Positions 11,295 to 25,245 are shown, counted from the stretch's first letter. The stretch: 64,000 bases of DNA from Lantana camara (GCA_037501455.1 CM074858.1:47365001-47429000); one strand, 5' to 3'. Numbers and translations: made by a program. Notes: generated from the sequence alone by a model not told the origin.

Positions 11295-11400
11295 TGAGAG
11301 ACGGGGATTCTCTCAGGATTGTCAGGAGACGGGGTTTCTCTTGTTATGTGCTCGAGGGACGGGGTTCTCTCGTTACTTGTTTGAGAGTCGGGGCACTCTC
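11295..11400 (+). repeat. Hairpin array of A (4 units)
   Basis: Units at about 11295-11314, 11325-11340, 11353-11371 and 11383-11400 have the form GAGAGAC-GGGG-TTCTCTC, spaced 28-30 nt. Each can fold into a 5-6 bp stem. Unit 4 (GAGAGTCGGGGCACTCTC) has a T-A change on both sides of the stem. The second unit of A has the array at 17739-17844. Arrays of the same kind are in C (46501) and D (56157). Confidence 0.7.
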
Positions 11401-11644
11401 TACACTTTCAACTACTTGTCAACCTGTTGTAGCGGAAGGTTAGATTCTCTTTGGAGTGATTAGATTTCGGAAAGTTGAGGGTCGTGGTTTACACCGTGGA
11501 GGTTTTGCGGATTAAAGACCTCTTTCGAACTAATCCCTGACGGGGAGTAGCTAACCCGCGTGGGATGAACATGTAAGAGCCAATTAAATTCCAAGAATTC
11601 AGGACAAGGAATCCGAGGATGGATTCTCTTAAGGGGGAGAGAGT

Positions 11645-14600
11645 TGTAACGCCCCGATTTTCAGACAGTCAGGTACGCTCGACACGTGTGGGTTTCGAGC
11701 GTTAGGATTTTATTTTATTATTTTCGTTTATTTAATTTAAACGTGTTAGATTAATTCCTATAAATTGTGTTCAACATGATTACGTGATAGTTATGTGATA
11801 TGCATTTCATTTTGAGAATCTTTGTATGAATGGAATTTAATTGTTACATGAATTAATTGTCCAATTTGATTTAATTGCCAAATTGTCCCTAAATGCTCAT
11901 TTCTTTCAATTGAGGGACTAAATTGCATACAAACCTTTTGGGGACCTAATTGATCACTTTCCAAACCTTTTATACTCAATTGCATGACTTATAAAACTTG
12001 GGGGATTGGATCATAATTATTACATATTTCCCCAAAAATATCGATATATGCATCTCTTTCACAATCATCATTTTCATTCATCAAGAATCATCATCCATTT
12101 TGCTCCTTTCTACCGAGCCAAACCCCAAGGAGGAAAAGGGAGATTTCATCCTTTCAAGTCATGATCATGAAGGAATTAGGAGCTTTGAAGCATCATCATC
12201 TCATCTCATCTCTTTCTTTCTTCCTTTCAAGGTATATGATTGATATTTCATGATTCTTGAATTTATGTATGAAGCTAGGGTTTAGGATTCAAGCTTGATA
12301 ATTTATGTGTTTGGTGTTAGAAACTTGATTAGGAGCCTTAGACTTGAAAACATGTATGAATTCTTGAGAATTATGAGATTATATAATGAATTTGTATATA
12401 TGCTAAAGTTGATGATTCTTGAGAATCAAAGGATGAATTAAGTGTTTATGTTAGTTTTTATTGTACTTTAAGTATATAAGTATGTTTCTTACTTGATTTA
12501 ATGCATTTGGTGGAAGTTTTTATGATGTTTTGATGATTTTGAATGTGATCCGAGAGCTCCCCTGTTTTCTGCTCTGTTTTGAGCTTTCTGCTCAGCGGGA
12601 ACGGCCCTTCCCGTCCCCTTTGATTTCCCGGAACGGCCGTTCCCATCCTTTGAATGTTTTGGCCAGCGAGGCTGGGAACGGCCCTTCCCATTTTGGCCTA
12701 AAGCCGGAACGGCCGTTCCCGTCTTCAGCACTGTTACAGAAGATCACACAGCCAATTCTGCATTTATGTCATTTGTTCTAAATGACCGTTTACCCCTCAA
12801 ACGTACTCGGATTGACCTGAATTTCGAACTGTAGAAACTACATTGAGTCTAAAGTATTCTCCAATTGGAATCACCTCATTATCATTTCTGGTTTGTGAGA
12901 TATATCCATTTTAATTTGGTGTCGCCACTCTACCGAAAATCTGCATTCACTCAACTTCGAGCTTACGTCATTTTCTCCTCACTTTGAATTAGGATACGAG
13001 CCATATATATTCGGAAAGGTGTTTTTGTCTAGTTTTCTATCCAACAAACAAAACCCAATTCCAAATTCTATAACTCAAGATATTCCAGTTTTCCTACAGC
13101 TTGTACATTTCCGAAAACTGTCAACTTTTGCCAAACTTTGCCAAAACCTCTTTTCTCGCATCCCTTTCACTCTCTCGGCTCCCGTATGCGATTTATATGA
13201 TTGGAATACTTGAATATTTGATGATTATATGGTTATTTGACATTTTATGGTCTTTGCTTTTAAACTTAATTGTTAACTCCATGCTTTATGTAAAACGAAT
13301 TGGTATGATTGCATGCCTTAAATACGTGATCTCCGTGAAATTACTTGTCTTCTTGTAAATTATCCCATTCCATTTATAAGTATCTATATGATCGTTACGT
13401 GCAAGTATACGTTTATTTCATACAAGAATATGTTCATGGTTACGCCGTGCGTCATTACATGGAATAATGTCCTTGAATTGTGGTCTCATGCACGTACATT
13501 GTTCCGTTTCTTGTCCAGTTATTCTCCAGGGCGGAGATTGTGGATCATGAGCACGTTCACGCATTCATGAGTCGCGTGTCGCCTGTCAGGTGAGGTTTAA
13601 TTTCTAGTTACATAGAACCCGTATATCCCTTATGTGATATTTCGGCCAAAAGGTATTTATATTGATAATTTCCATAAACTATTGACCACGATTTATAGCT
13701 ACATTTTATCAAGTCATATATTATTTCACGCAAGTCATGTTTCAAGCAAGCAAGCCATGATTGTCCATGTTCATGATTTCAAGCATGTTTAGGCGAGTAG
13801 CATGATCGTTCACGATGGGCCCGAGGGTAGTGACTAGAGCCAACCGGGAAAGCAAGGGCTGACGGGTAACTCTGGTGCTATCCTCACCGTATTTGGGGTC
13901 ACCCCTGAATCCACTAGGAGGTTAGTGGAGGAAGGAGCTCCGGGCTTAGGGATTCATGTACCCTCTGCTCACCATGTCGTGGATGGTGAAGGCTAGCTAC
14001 CTTCCCATCATTGGAGGGAGAAGGAGACTGGGGACGAGTCCGGCACCACGGATGCGCCTCGGGTTATTTCATGATTGTTACTCCATGAATATGTTACCTG
14101 ATTACACTATTGCACGATAACACGATAATTGATTGCATGATCACCTCTTGATTAATAAACAAGCAAGCATGTCCATATTCATTTGGAGTAAGGTTGGAGA
14201 CCGCCCTCACTCGCCGGGGCCATGTATTGATTGATTGCATGATAAGGAACAAGTATTTAATATTGACAGTTGTATTCTCGGGCGAAGCTAGGTTTTTATT
14301 GAACTTGTATATTTATCTTTTATAAACCTTTACCCGAGAATATAACTTGCATGTTATCTGCGCTAATATATATGTAAACCCCTCACTCGGTCTTCACAGA
14401 CTGATGCCTCCACCTTTCAGGTATTGCAGGTGCACGCTAGGCGGGAGTGAGTCGAGTCGGGTCCAGTTCATGTAGTCGTGTCATCCGTGGTTCGTGCATT
14501 TAATTATCATTATTATTATTATTATTAGTGTTAATTCAGGAATTGTAGTTATTGTTATTCGTTAATGGAAGATGATAATGTATTGATATGATAGTCTAGA

Positions 14601-14836
14601 TTGTGCACTACTTGATAAATGAGATATGTCATGATTGAACTGAAGGAAATAATTGCTATTGTTGAAGTATGCTTCCGTTTTGTCATGTCGCATGTTTAAG
14701 TTTCCCGCCTAGCTTGTCGTGTATTGCATTGTCACCCGTTCGCTATAGGTTGGTTCATGTACGGATTGGCCGTTTCGTATGTGGATTGACCTATAGTGCG
14801 GGGGTGTGGCACCTCCACGTGTTAAGGGGTGCTACA
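11645..14836 (+). repeat. A LTR2 (middle, 3192 bp)
   Basis: By eye it differs from LTR1 at 12968 only (T for C). It acts as 3' LTR of unit 1 and 5' LTR of unit 2, with a polypurine tract before it and a primer binding site after it. Confidence 0.9.
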
Positions 14837-17800
14837 TCTGAGGTGGTATCAGAGCCCGGTTGCAAAACCGAGGTTCTAGTGTCGTGTCATGTCGAGTCTA
14901 GGTCGTACGGCATAGGAATTACTTGATAATTTGAGAGTCCTGCATTTTATTTGAAATCAATTGGCTATTTGGATTCTCTGAATTACCTGAAATACTTGAT
15001 AACTTGTACTTTACATTAGTTCATGCTATTAATTGCCATTGAGTGATCTTGAATTGTTTGGAATTTATATGGCCAACGTATTTATTTAAATATTGACGAA
15101 ATACTTGTTTCAATTTATATTAAATTCTTGTTGTCAGCATCAATTATGTGACCATTAAGTGACTCGCACATGCTTCACCCACATGCATTTATTTGCAAAG
15201 CAAGTTGTGAGTGATAGGTTTTGGGAAATATATGAATCAAGACCGGGGGACTTTGAAGATTTACGAAACGGATCAGCCGTGTGAACCAAGTTGCAATTTG
15301 GCCAACCAGGAACGGACACCGGAACCGAGCCCAACATTACTACGGTGCAAGGTTCTTCAATGCATTCATAAGCACGTGCATTGTAATTGTTAATTAAATT
15401 GTTCCTCATTTATAAACCTTGATTTAATTATATTCAGACTTTCTTACTTGATGTCTTGAGTGGCTATTCAAATTATTCGCATTACTTATATTCCTTTATT
15501 TATATGTATACCTTCAAAGTGATATAGTTGATTCGACGTGTTGCATTTCAAATTTGTTGATAGGTATACGGTGTACATGTGCACTTTAACCATCATGCAT
15601 TATTTAGTGTTTATTGTCAATAGGCTTCTCGGATGTTCTGCATAATCTTTGCTCCTATTTCTACAATTTGAATTTTAAGGAAGAGATTTTGAATCAGTGG
15701 GTACCATGGTGGTAACCGGGTTATTTGATTTGGATTGAGAGTTTAGGAAATTTTGGGGTTGTGAGAAGAATTTGCTTGAGAGTCGGTAAGAGCAGGAGGT
15801 GTGAAGTAGATATTGGAAAATTTTGGGAAACGGGAACATGATGATAAGCTCAAGCAGATAAATGTTCAGTGGGTCTTTCAACCTTCAGGAATTGCGCAGT
15901 ATTTTGGAAATCCAGTAAGGGTAGGAGAAAGAACTTCCTTGTTTTGGATTAGGATGCTAGCTGGACAAGATATCAATTTTAGAAGCAGTAGAGGGTAATT
16001 ACAGGACACGGCATTTTCAAGAATAGCAGAAGGGGTATAGGATATTGAAGAATTTTAAAAATCAAATCAGAGTGGTGACGGTCAAGGAATTTCAAGCTGG
16101 GTATGTCTTTAACAGAAAGATTAGAAAGGAACCACTAATCCCAAAATCTTGATCAATGACAAGTAAGACGAGGAAAAGGTTACGGGAATTAAATCAGCAG
16201 AGAAGCTTGCAAGTGGGAAAAGATAGGGCACATTTAAAGAATTTAGAAAATCTCCATTTTCTTAAGGGGGAGAGCCGGTCTGGAAGTAAACTTAAATCAG
16301 AAGCTAGATAGCACTCGGAAAGTTGGAATTTTGAGAAAATCAATTCTTCCTGGAAACCTCTATCAGAATCGTGTGAAAGAAGTTTTAAATAAGTTAAGCT
16401 TTCCTCCTTCCTACACAAAGAAAAGTCCCATCATCGACAGTACCTTTGATCTATCATTATTTTCAGGAAGGTGGGTACACTGTCTGCAATCCTCCGACAA
16501 CCTCAGGATATCATTTCACTCAGTAAATAGAAAAGGATTCAGTTTGGGCGATATCCGGAACCAATCTCGAGTTTTGATAGGTTAACCCCGACAAGAGTTT
16601 TCTTACGAAGTTGTTACTTGTGCCCTAGAGATGTTTGGGAATGCTCGTCGTGCTTTCATTCGTGTGGTTGCCGCCGCCTCCATGAATACACCAGTTTACT
16701 ATGAACCCTTCAGAGAGATGGAAGTTCGAGTGATCCTCTCTTTCAAGATATTTCGTGGAATTGTGGGGTATGTTATCGAATTTCAGGGGCCAAAGGAAGA
16801 CGTTTCACTAGGACCTGATTCTTTCGGTTTCTATGCAAGTGGGCTTGCTGAATTACTCTCACGGGACGACGACCTTGATTCCTCTATTGCAAATATCCGC
16901 CGTATTGTTAACTAAGGGAGTAAGAGCTCAACTTTCAGATTACAAACAAGGAGTCAGGAAGGCTGCTTCGGGAAGAGGTTACTTTAAGTATTGAGATCGG
17001 AGAAATGGTAACACCTGTTTTCTCTGCTCGTTGGACAAGAACTTGCTTGGAACACAAAGCCAGTCTTTTAAGTTTGAATGGGCAATTACACTCTAACAGG
17101 AATATCAGGGTGTTTTCAATTCTGGAATCGGGAAGTAAATGTGAGAATCAGTGCAAGAATGGTTCAACCGGCAAATCTGTAATTCAGACGGGTCTGAAGA
17201 TGTGGTGATTAATGATGATTTACTGATTATGTTAGAAAATAGCACAATGGCAGAAATGGCTATCAAGAATGGGAATATCAAACCGTACTGGTGCAAAGCG
17301 GGAAAATCTCAACTGACGAATCAAGTATTCAACCGAATTAATTCAGTCTCAGAATTTCAATCTTCGGTGAACGGTACACCTAATCATGCATATCACGTGC
17401 ATTATTCATTTCTTATTATCATTATCTTGCTATCTTTATACCTGAATCATTATTTGTTATTAGTGTTGATTAATCTTCGGTGAACGGTACACCTAATCAT
17501 GCATATCACGTGCATTATTCATTTCTTATTATCATTATCTTGCTATCTTTATACCTGAATCATTATTTGTTATTAGTGTTGATTATTATTTTATTATGAT
17601 TATTCTTGCATATAAATCCTTGTTATTATTAATTGTAATGTGAACAATTAATTGCATAAATGATAAATTTTATTTGATCCTTGTGTGGTAAGTGTTAATG
17701 TTTGTCTAAGTACTTGCTTGAATTTTAATTCGTGTGTGTGAGAGACGGGGATTCTCTCAGGATTGTCAGGAGACGGGGTTTCTCTTGTTATGTGCTCGAG

Positions 17801-18088
17801 GGACGGGGTTCTCTCGTTACTTGTTTGAGAGTCGGGGCACTCTCTACACTTTCAACTACTTGTCAACCTGTTGTAGCGGAAGGTTAGATTCTCTTTGGAG
17901 TGATTAGATTTCGGAAAGTTGAGGGTCGTGGTTTACACCGTGGAGGTTTTGCGGATTAAAGACCTCTTTCGAACTAATCCCTGACGGGGAGTAGCTAACC
18001 CGCGTGGGATGAACATGTAAGAGCCAATTAAATTCCAAGAATTCAGGACAAGGAATCCGAGGACGGATTCTCTTAAGGGGGAGAGAGT
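14837..18088 (+). mobile_element. A internal region 2 (3252 bp, non-coding)
   Basis: It is collinear with 8393-11644. Differences seen by eye: 15446, 16002, 16020, 16070, 16387 and 18064. It keeps the primer site (14844-14855), the 113-bp duplication, the hairpin array and the polypurine tract (18075-18087). Confidence 0.8.
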
Positions 18089-21000
18089 TGTAACGCCCCG
18101 ATTTTCAGACAGTCAGGTACGCTCGACACGTGTGGGTTTCGAGCGTTAGGATTTTATTTTATTATTTTCGTTTATTTAATTTAAACGTGTTAGATTAATT
18201 CCTATAAATTGTGTTCAACATGATTACGTGATAGTTATGTGATATGCATTTCATTTTGAGAATCTTTGTATGAATGGAATTTAATTGTTACATGAATTAA
18301 TTGTCCAATTTGATTTAATTGCCAAATTGTCCCTAAATGCTCATTTCTTTCAATTGAGGGACTAAATTGCATACAAACCTTTTGGGGACCTAATTGATCA
18401 CTTTCCAAACCTTTTATACTCAATTGCATGACTTATAAAACTTGGGGGATTGGATCATAATTATTACATATTTCCCCAAAAATATCGATATATGCATCTC
18501 TTTCACAATCATCATTTTCATTCATCAAGAATCATCATCCATTTTGCTCCTTTCTACCGAGCCAAACCCCAAGGAGGAAAAGGGAGATTTCATCCTTTCA
18601 AGTCATGATCATGAAGGAATTAGGAGCTTTGAAGCATCATCATCTCATCTCATCTCTTTCTTTCTTCCTTTCAAGGTATATGATTGATATTTCATGATTC
18701 TTGAATTTATGTATGAAGCTAGGGTTTAGGATTCAAGCTTGATAATTTATGTGTTTGGTGTTAGAAACTTGATTAGGAGCCTTAGACTTGAAAACATGTA
18801 TGAATTCTTGAGAATTATGAGATTATATAATGAATTTGTATATATGCTAAAGTTGATGATTCTTGAGAATCAAAGGATGAATTAAGTGTTTATGTTAGTT
18901 TTTATTGTACTTTAAGTATATAAGTATGTTTCTTACTTGATTTAATGCATTTGGTGGAAGTTTTTATGATGTTTTGATGATTTTGAATGTGATCCGAGAG
19001 CTCCCCTGTTTTCTGCTCTGTTTTGAGCTTTCTGCTCAGCGGGAACGGCCCTTCCCGTCCCCTTTGATTTCCCGGAACGGCCGTTCCCATCCTTTGAATG
19101 TTTTGGCCAGCGAGGCTGGGAACGGCCCTTCCCATTTTGGCCTAAAGCCGGAACGGCCGTTCCCGTCTTCAGCACTGTTACAGAAGATCACACAGCCAAT
19201 TCTGCATTTATGTCATTTGTTCTAAATGACCGTTTACCCCTCAAACGTACTCGGATTGACCTGAATTTCGAACTGTAGAAACTACATTGAGTCTAAAGTA
19301 TTCTCCAATTGGAATCACCTCATTATCATTTCTGGTTTGTGAGATATATCCATTTTAATTTGGTGTCGCCACTCTACCGAAAATCTGCATTCACTCAACT
19401 TCGAGCTTACGCCATTTTCTCCTCACTTTGAATTAGGATACGAGCCATATATATTCGGAAAGGTGTTTTTGTCTAGTTTTCTATCCAACAAACAAAACCC
19501 AATTCCAAATTCTATAACTCAAGATATTCCAGTTTTCCTACAGCTTGTACATTTCCGAAAACTGTCAACTTTTGCCAAACTTTGCCAAAACCTCTTTTCT
19601 CGCATCCCTTTCACTCTCTCGGCTCCCGTATGCGATTTATATGATTGGAATACTTGAATATTTGATGATTATATGGTTATTTGACATTTTATGGTCTTTG
19701 CTTTTAAACTTAATTGTTAACTCCATGCTTTATGTAAAACGAATTGGTATGATTGCATGCCTTAAATACGTGATCTCCGTGAAATTACTTGTCTTCTTGT
19801 AAATTATCCCATTCCATTTATAAGTATCTATATGATCGTTACGTGCAAGTATACGTTTATTTCATACAAGAATATGTTCATGGTTACGCCGTGCGTCATT
19901 ACATGGAATAATGTCCTTGAATTGTGGTCTCATGCACGTACATTGTTCCGTTTCTTGTCCAGTTATTCTCCAGGGCGGAGATTGTGGATCATGAGCACGT
20001 TCACGCATTCATGAGTCGCGTGTCGCCTGTCAGGTGAGGTTTAATTTCTAGTTACATAGAACCCGTATATCCCTTATGTGATATTTCGGCCAAAAGGTAT
20101 TTATATTGATAATTTCCATAAACTATTGACCACGATTTATAGCTACATTTTATCAAGTCATATATTATTTCACGCAAGTCATGTTTCAAGCAAGCAAGCC
20201 ATGATTGTCCATGTTCATGATTTCAAGCATGTTTAGGCGAGTAGCATGATCGTTCACGATGGGCCCGAGGGTAGTGACTAGAGCCAACCGGGAAAGCAAG
20301 GGCTGACGGGTAACTCTGGTGCTATCCTCACCGCATTTGGGGTCACCCCTGAATCCACTAGGAGGTTAGTGGAGGAAGGAGCTCCGGGCTTAGGGATTCA
20401 TGTACCCTCTGCTCACCATGTCGTGGATGGTGAAGGCTAGCTACCTTCCCATCATTGGAGGGAGAAGGAGACTGGGGACGAGTCCGGCACCACGGATGCG
20501 CCTCGGGTTATTTCATGATTGTTACTCCATGAATATGTTACCTGATTACACTATTGCACGATAACACGATAATTGATTGCATGATCACCTCTTGATTAAT
20601 AAACAAGCAAGCATGTCCATATTCATTTGGAGTAAGGTTGGAGACCGCCCTCACTCGCCGGGGCCATGTATTGATTGATTGCATGATAAGGAACAAGTAT
20701 TTAATATTGACAGTTGTATTCTCGGGCGAAGCTAGGTTTTTATTGAACTTGTATATTTATCTTTTATAAACCTTTACCCGAGAATATAACTTGCATGTTA
20801 TCTGCGCTAATATATATGTAAACCCCTCACTCGGTCTTCACAGACTGATGCCTCCACCTTTCAGGTATTGCAGGTGCACGCTAGGCGGGAGTGAGTCGAG
20901 TCGGGTCCAGTTCATGTAGTCGTGTCATCCGTGGTTCGTGCATTTAATTATCATTATTATTATTATTATTAGTGTTAATTCAGGAATTGTAGTTATTGTT

Positions 21001-21280
21001 ATTCGTTAATGGAAGATGATAATGTATTGATATGATAGTCTAGATTGTGCACTACTTGATAAATGAGATATGTCATGATTGAACTGAAGGAAATAATTGC
21101 TATTGTTGAAGTATGCTTCCGTTTTGTCATGTCGCATGTTTAAGTTTCCCGCCTAGCTTGTCGTGTATTGCATTGTCACCCGTTCGCTATAGGTTGGTTC
21201 ATGTACGGATTGGCCGTTTCGTATGTGGATTGACCTATAGTGCGGGGGTGTGGCACCTCCACGTGTTAAGGGGTGCTACA
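18089..21280 (+). repeat. A LTR3 (3192 bp)
   Basis: It ends GGTGCTACA at 21280 and is followed by the target duplication. The one difference from LTR1 seen by eye is C at 20334. Confidence 0.9.
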
Positions 21281-21285
21281 TACCC
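21281..21285. repeat. Right target-site duplication of A (TACCC)
   Basis: It follows the terminal CA of LTR3, and the C LTR resumes here with CTCAAGGGGTAGCG, as in the uninterrupted copy at 49751. Confidence 0.9.
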
Positions 21286-21583
21286 TCAAGGGGTAGCGAA
21301 CCCACAAGAGTCCTCCCCGGCCTTACCCGAAGGCTCAAGATACCACACCTTCCCAACAGCACAGGTTGCGGGAAGATATCTCAAATGGAACTACGCACAG
21401 GTATATCCCCGACGGCCCTAACTTTCTCGGGGGCTCCTTACCCAGAGCTTCTCGGATCCACAGACATACAAACATACATACAGATGCCAATATTTTATGG
21501 CCAAAGCGCTACATAATTACAACACAACTGTTTTTCCAAAATAGCTTACATATGCTTCAAAAACTGGTTTTTATATATATTCC

Positions 21584-21658
21584 TACGCTGCAGGGATAGC
21601 CCGCCCACGCAGGACTCACACACTTACATTCCCACGCTGCAGGGATAGCCCGCCCACG
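21584..21658. repeat. Short direct duplication in the C LTR
   Basis: ACGCTGCAGGGATAGCCCGC occurs twice, about 48 bp apart. The same pair is in the right LTR near 50055-50127, so it is part of the C LTR and not new. Confidence 0.7.
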
Positions 21659-24103
21659 GAGAAGTGCAAGCATAAGATCATAAAAATATCATATTCAACA
21701 CATACATAGCTATTGTAAGGTATACTCGCATGCAGGGGTAGAAATCAGCATGTAAAGGCCATAGGTCGCATAACTATACAAAATCCTAAACCTCACCTCG
21801 TGAAAGTAGAGTCTGAGAGTCTGAAGGGCCAAACACTCTAAACCTCGGGCCCACCGGCACCACCAAACTCTGTGACAAGATATACAGAAGCCTAGACTTA
21901 GACTCTATATGAACCAAACAAGACGCACGACATTGCTCAACATGATCGTGGTTATGCATAAGTGTTCATGTTGTGCTTGGATAAGGTGTTGTGGTCATTC
22001 AAGGCATATCAATGCTCAACAAGGTCATATTTACAAGCAACCATCATGCAATTCCATATCCAAAGATGCAAGATCAATTTAAGAAGTCAATGTTTTTACA
22101 AAATGCATATTAAATCATCCAATGTCACAGGGTTCAATTATAATATTAGAATTAAGCATCAAGTTCATGACGAGTTGTAAAGTGCATAAGTAAGAGCAAC
22201 TTGATCATATAAACATACAAAGTTGTTGTACGTAGATAGCATGTTTGATACAAATAAAGAGTGCATTTAAATCACTTAAGATCATACTTTACAACTTCAC
22301 AACATGTTTGGTACACAAGCTCAAGTCACATTCATAGTTTCATAAATATTACACTTACATCCCCTAAGTTATTTATAAATGTTTAGAATTATTACACATA
22401 CATCCCCTTACTTGATTATTAAGCATAATTGTTCATTTAAAGTGTTTATACAATTATTCAACTAGGAATTAATTACTTACAAGCATGACAATTATGAATT
22501 TATCGTAATTCATAATATACCATTTTCGAGTAGTAAGAGTAAATCAAGATATTACAATTCTAACTCCTATCATGCATCAAGTCTCAAGTTGTTCAAGCAT
22601 CCTTCATATATCTCAATTTTATATTTGAAACACAATTTACAACAAACATAACATTGAGAACGTCTCAAATCCATATAGAGAAATCACAACATGTTCGTTC
22701 TTCTAAAATATCATTCAAGTTCATTTAGTCACATAAAAGATTAGTTTGGAAATATTACACTAACACCCCTTCGTACTTAACAAATAGCGTAAATTCATCA
22801 CACCGGGATTTAAATTGTAAATCAAAATATTCATGCATATCACAATTCATTCAATACATATTTTCGTATATGATTGGAATACATCTCGATCAAAAAACCA
22901 AATATAAACAATTTATTTGCACTTAAAACAATTAATTCAAATAGTCACAATTACGCAAAATAATTCGTAACAAATAGATCGAGTGTCCGATTAACGAACG
23001 GAAAGTGGCATTGAACTCACCACAACGAGAAGAACCTTCTGACCAGACGCCGCCGGAGGGCCACCACTGTAGCTGCCGGAATTTGGCTGGGCCGCCGCCG
23101 AAGGTCGCCTTGAAAAATCCCAAAAAATCAATCCTGAATGAAGTCTTCGTGCCCGTTCCGAATCCTCGATCAATTTCTGGAAATTCCAAGTCAATCTCCT
23201 CCAATTTCAGATCTAAGAACACGAAAACCCTAAAATCTTCAAACTCTAATTACTTCCAAACCGGTGAACCAAAATGCGATCCGAAAGAAGTGTTGTCTTA
23301 CACGTGACGAGCTCTTCGAAAGCCCTAAGGTAGGTCACCGGAAAAATCCTCGGAGCTAGTGCCGCCGCTGTACAGCCGCGATCTGCCGCCAAACCGCCAA
23401 ATCTGGAGTCGCGTGATCAATGGCCACTAGTTCTCGTCGTTCCGAACAACTTTCGTAAAGAGCTCGAGACCAAAAGATGGCCGGAAAAGGCCCCCGTTGG
23501 CCGCCGAATATTCTGCCACCGTACACGTGGTCGGAACCACCACCTACGGCCAAAATCTGGTGAAATTGATGCCGGAAATGAACTCAGGGGGTCGAAAAAC
23601 CTTGGGAATCGAAGAGGGTCGCTGAAAAAGATCGCCAGAGGCGGCGAAATCGCGCCGCTACAGTAACGGGCGCCGCCGCCGAGAGCTTCAGGCGGCGCGT
23701 GCGGCGCCGTCGTGGCCCGGATGGCCGCACCGCCAACGTCAAATGATTCGCCGGGAAGTCCTCTTACTGGGCATGGGGCGCGTGCATCAAGGAGGTGGCC
23801 GGAAACCGCCGCGAAAGGCCGGTGAAGTGGCGGTGGCCTAACACCTCTGCCGCTGCTACTGAAATCAAGCGATAACTCCGCCACCATTCGTCTTTAGACC
23901 GTGAAATTGGTACTCTTGCGTACGTCTCGCCGAGATAATCGAAATGGACTATTTGTTTATTGAATTCCATCGAGAAACGATCGAGTTATGGGCTCGTAAC
24001 CGAAGCCACGCATAGTGACCGCGGGAGAGAGAGTGGGAGAGGAGAGAGCGAGAAGAGAGAGAGAGAGAAAGGAGATTTGAGAGAAATGTGTCTTGTGCGC
24101 AAG

Positions 24104-24112
24104 CTATATACA
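24104..24112 (-). promoter_or_regulatory. TATA box of the C LTR
   Basis: On the minus strand the bases read GTATATAGC, followed by a long CT-rich leader (24015-24075). Confidence 0.4.
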
Positions 24113-24139
24113 ACCGGGTATCCTTATCGCGTAGCAAAG

Positions 24140-24144
24140 AGAAA
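24140..24144. repeat. Left target-site duplication of B (AGAAA)
   Basis: AGAAA precedes the first TG of B and recurs at 45688-45692 after its last CA. Confidence 0.85.
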
Positions 24145-25245
24145 TGTAACAGCCCGGATTTTTGAGATCAGGATAGCACGGGTAAGTAAAGGGTTAAGAG
24201 GAAAGCGTTTATAACCTCGGTCCATTACGTATTCCATTTTACGTGAATTATGTGTATTTATGTTTCGATTTATGATTTGTGCCTTTTGAGAGAATCACAT
24301 CACTATTCATTCATCGAACCCTAGATCTTTACCTAAACTTTAAGAAACCTTAGAAAGTTGGTTTCCACATTTTTCAAACTCATATTATAGCTTTTGTCAT
24401 CCCGAAATATGTTTTGAAAATTTGTTTGTTGAAAATTCCATTTAGGTCCCTAGTTACTATTCATCTTTAATTGTAGGAATTTCCGAAACACTTTTACCTA
24501 TTCAATATTGGGCTCGATAGAATCCTTGCAAAATTTTATGAATTTTGGTATGATTTCCAAACCCTAATTCTTAACGTAGCTTCCGTAGAAATCAAAACCG
24601 GCCTAAAAACCCTAATTTTGCCCTAAATTAGGAATTTCCGAATTTCAACGTTTTCCCTATACAATATTATAACCATTACGATCCTTGGATTATTTTATGA
24701 ATTTTAGGATCTTTTCCAAACTCTAGTTCAAACCCTAACTCGTTTTATAAATTTTTCTTTATTTTCCCAAAGTACTATTTCTACCGTAAAAAACTAATTT
24801 TTAAACCGTCCAACATTTGGTATACAATATTATAGTCAAAATGATCCTTGAATTATTTCAAGAATCATGGACATTTTCTCGGGAATCAATTCACATCCTA
24901 GCTTCGTTTATGAATTTTATTGTATTTTTCAAAATTCCCGAACGACTACTACTTTAAATGTAGAAGTTCAAACGGTAAATATTTATAGCCATTAGAAAGC
25001 TCTTTCGATTCTCTTTATTTTGCAATTTCTCTCATTTCAAACTAAACCCTAGACGTTCTTCTACGAATTTATTACCATTTTAGAATTATTTTTATTTTGT
25101 CATGATTACTAAAATAATTAATTATTTCTTAAATAACACCTAAGTATAACACCTAAGTATACACTTAACCCCCCTAATAAATGAACCTAGCTTATTCACT
25201 ACATGATTCATCAATTTAATTGCAACATAAGCCCCCAAGACATAC

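Larger units (their letters stand above)
8393..11644 (+). mobile_element. A internal region 1 (3252 bp, non-coding)
   Basis: It starts with TCTGAGG and the primer binding site TGGTATCAGAGC (8400-8411). The leader ends in GTCAATAGG near 9180, where gag starts in the related element D. After that no gag or pol is seen. The longest candidate frames, at 9887-10141 and 10187-10471 (94 aa), match nothing I know. A 113-bp direct duplication starts at 10918 and 11031. Four GAGAGAC-GGGG-TCTCTC hairpins lie at 11295-11400. The polypurine tract AAGGGGGAGAGAG is at 11631-11643. Confidence 0.8.
5201..21280 (+). mobile_element. Element A: LARD-like retrotransposon, tandem LTR-int-LTR-int-LTR form
   Basis: Three LTRs of 3192 bp (5201, 11645, 18089) alternate with two internal regions of 3252 bp, with an exact period of 6444 bp. 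One TACCC duplication flanks the whole. LTR ends are TGTAACG and GCTACA. Each internal region starts with an initiator-Met primer site and ends with a polypurine tract, so both units look complete. No gag or pol was found. By eye the LTRs differ at two sites (12968 and 20334) and the internal regions at six. It has the size and lack of coding of a LARD. It would need proteins from another element to move. Confidence 0.85.
4831..23020 (-). other. Predicted intra-LTR intron of C, now split by A
   Basis: Donor on the minus strand is TGTG|GTGAGTTC at 23021/23020. The branch-point-like CTGAC lies in the palindrome at 4856-4871. The acceptor TTTTTTAGTTGCAG ends at 4831. Without A the intron would be about 2105 nt. 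The inverted repeat TTGAGAACGTCTCAA (22654-22668) is 352 nt from the donor. Splicing is inferred only. Confidence 0.35.
21286..24144 (-). repeat. C 3' LTR, segment 2 (middle)
   Basis: It continues the C LTR after A. Its first 695 bp match 49756-50450. It holds a CTGCAGGGATAGCCCGCCCACG duplication (21584-21658) and the GGGCCC block (CCTCGGGCCCAC, 21843-21854). Further on is a GC-rich stretch at 23030-23900, then a CT-rich leader and a TATA box on the minus strand. Overlapping ORFs in the GC-rich part (for example 23417-23887, minus, Pro/Arg/Gly-rich) look like composition effects. Confidence 0.75.

Noticed and set aside
23417..23887. 156-aa minus-strand ORF in the GC-rich part of the C LTR
   Set aside because: Pro/Arg/Gly-rich, overlaps other open frames on both strands and lies within an LTR; explained by base composition.
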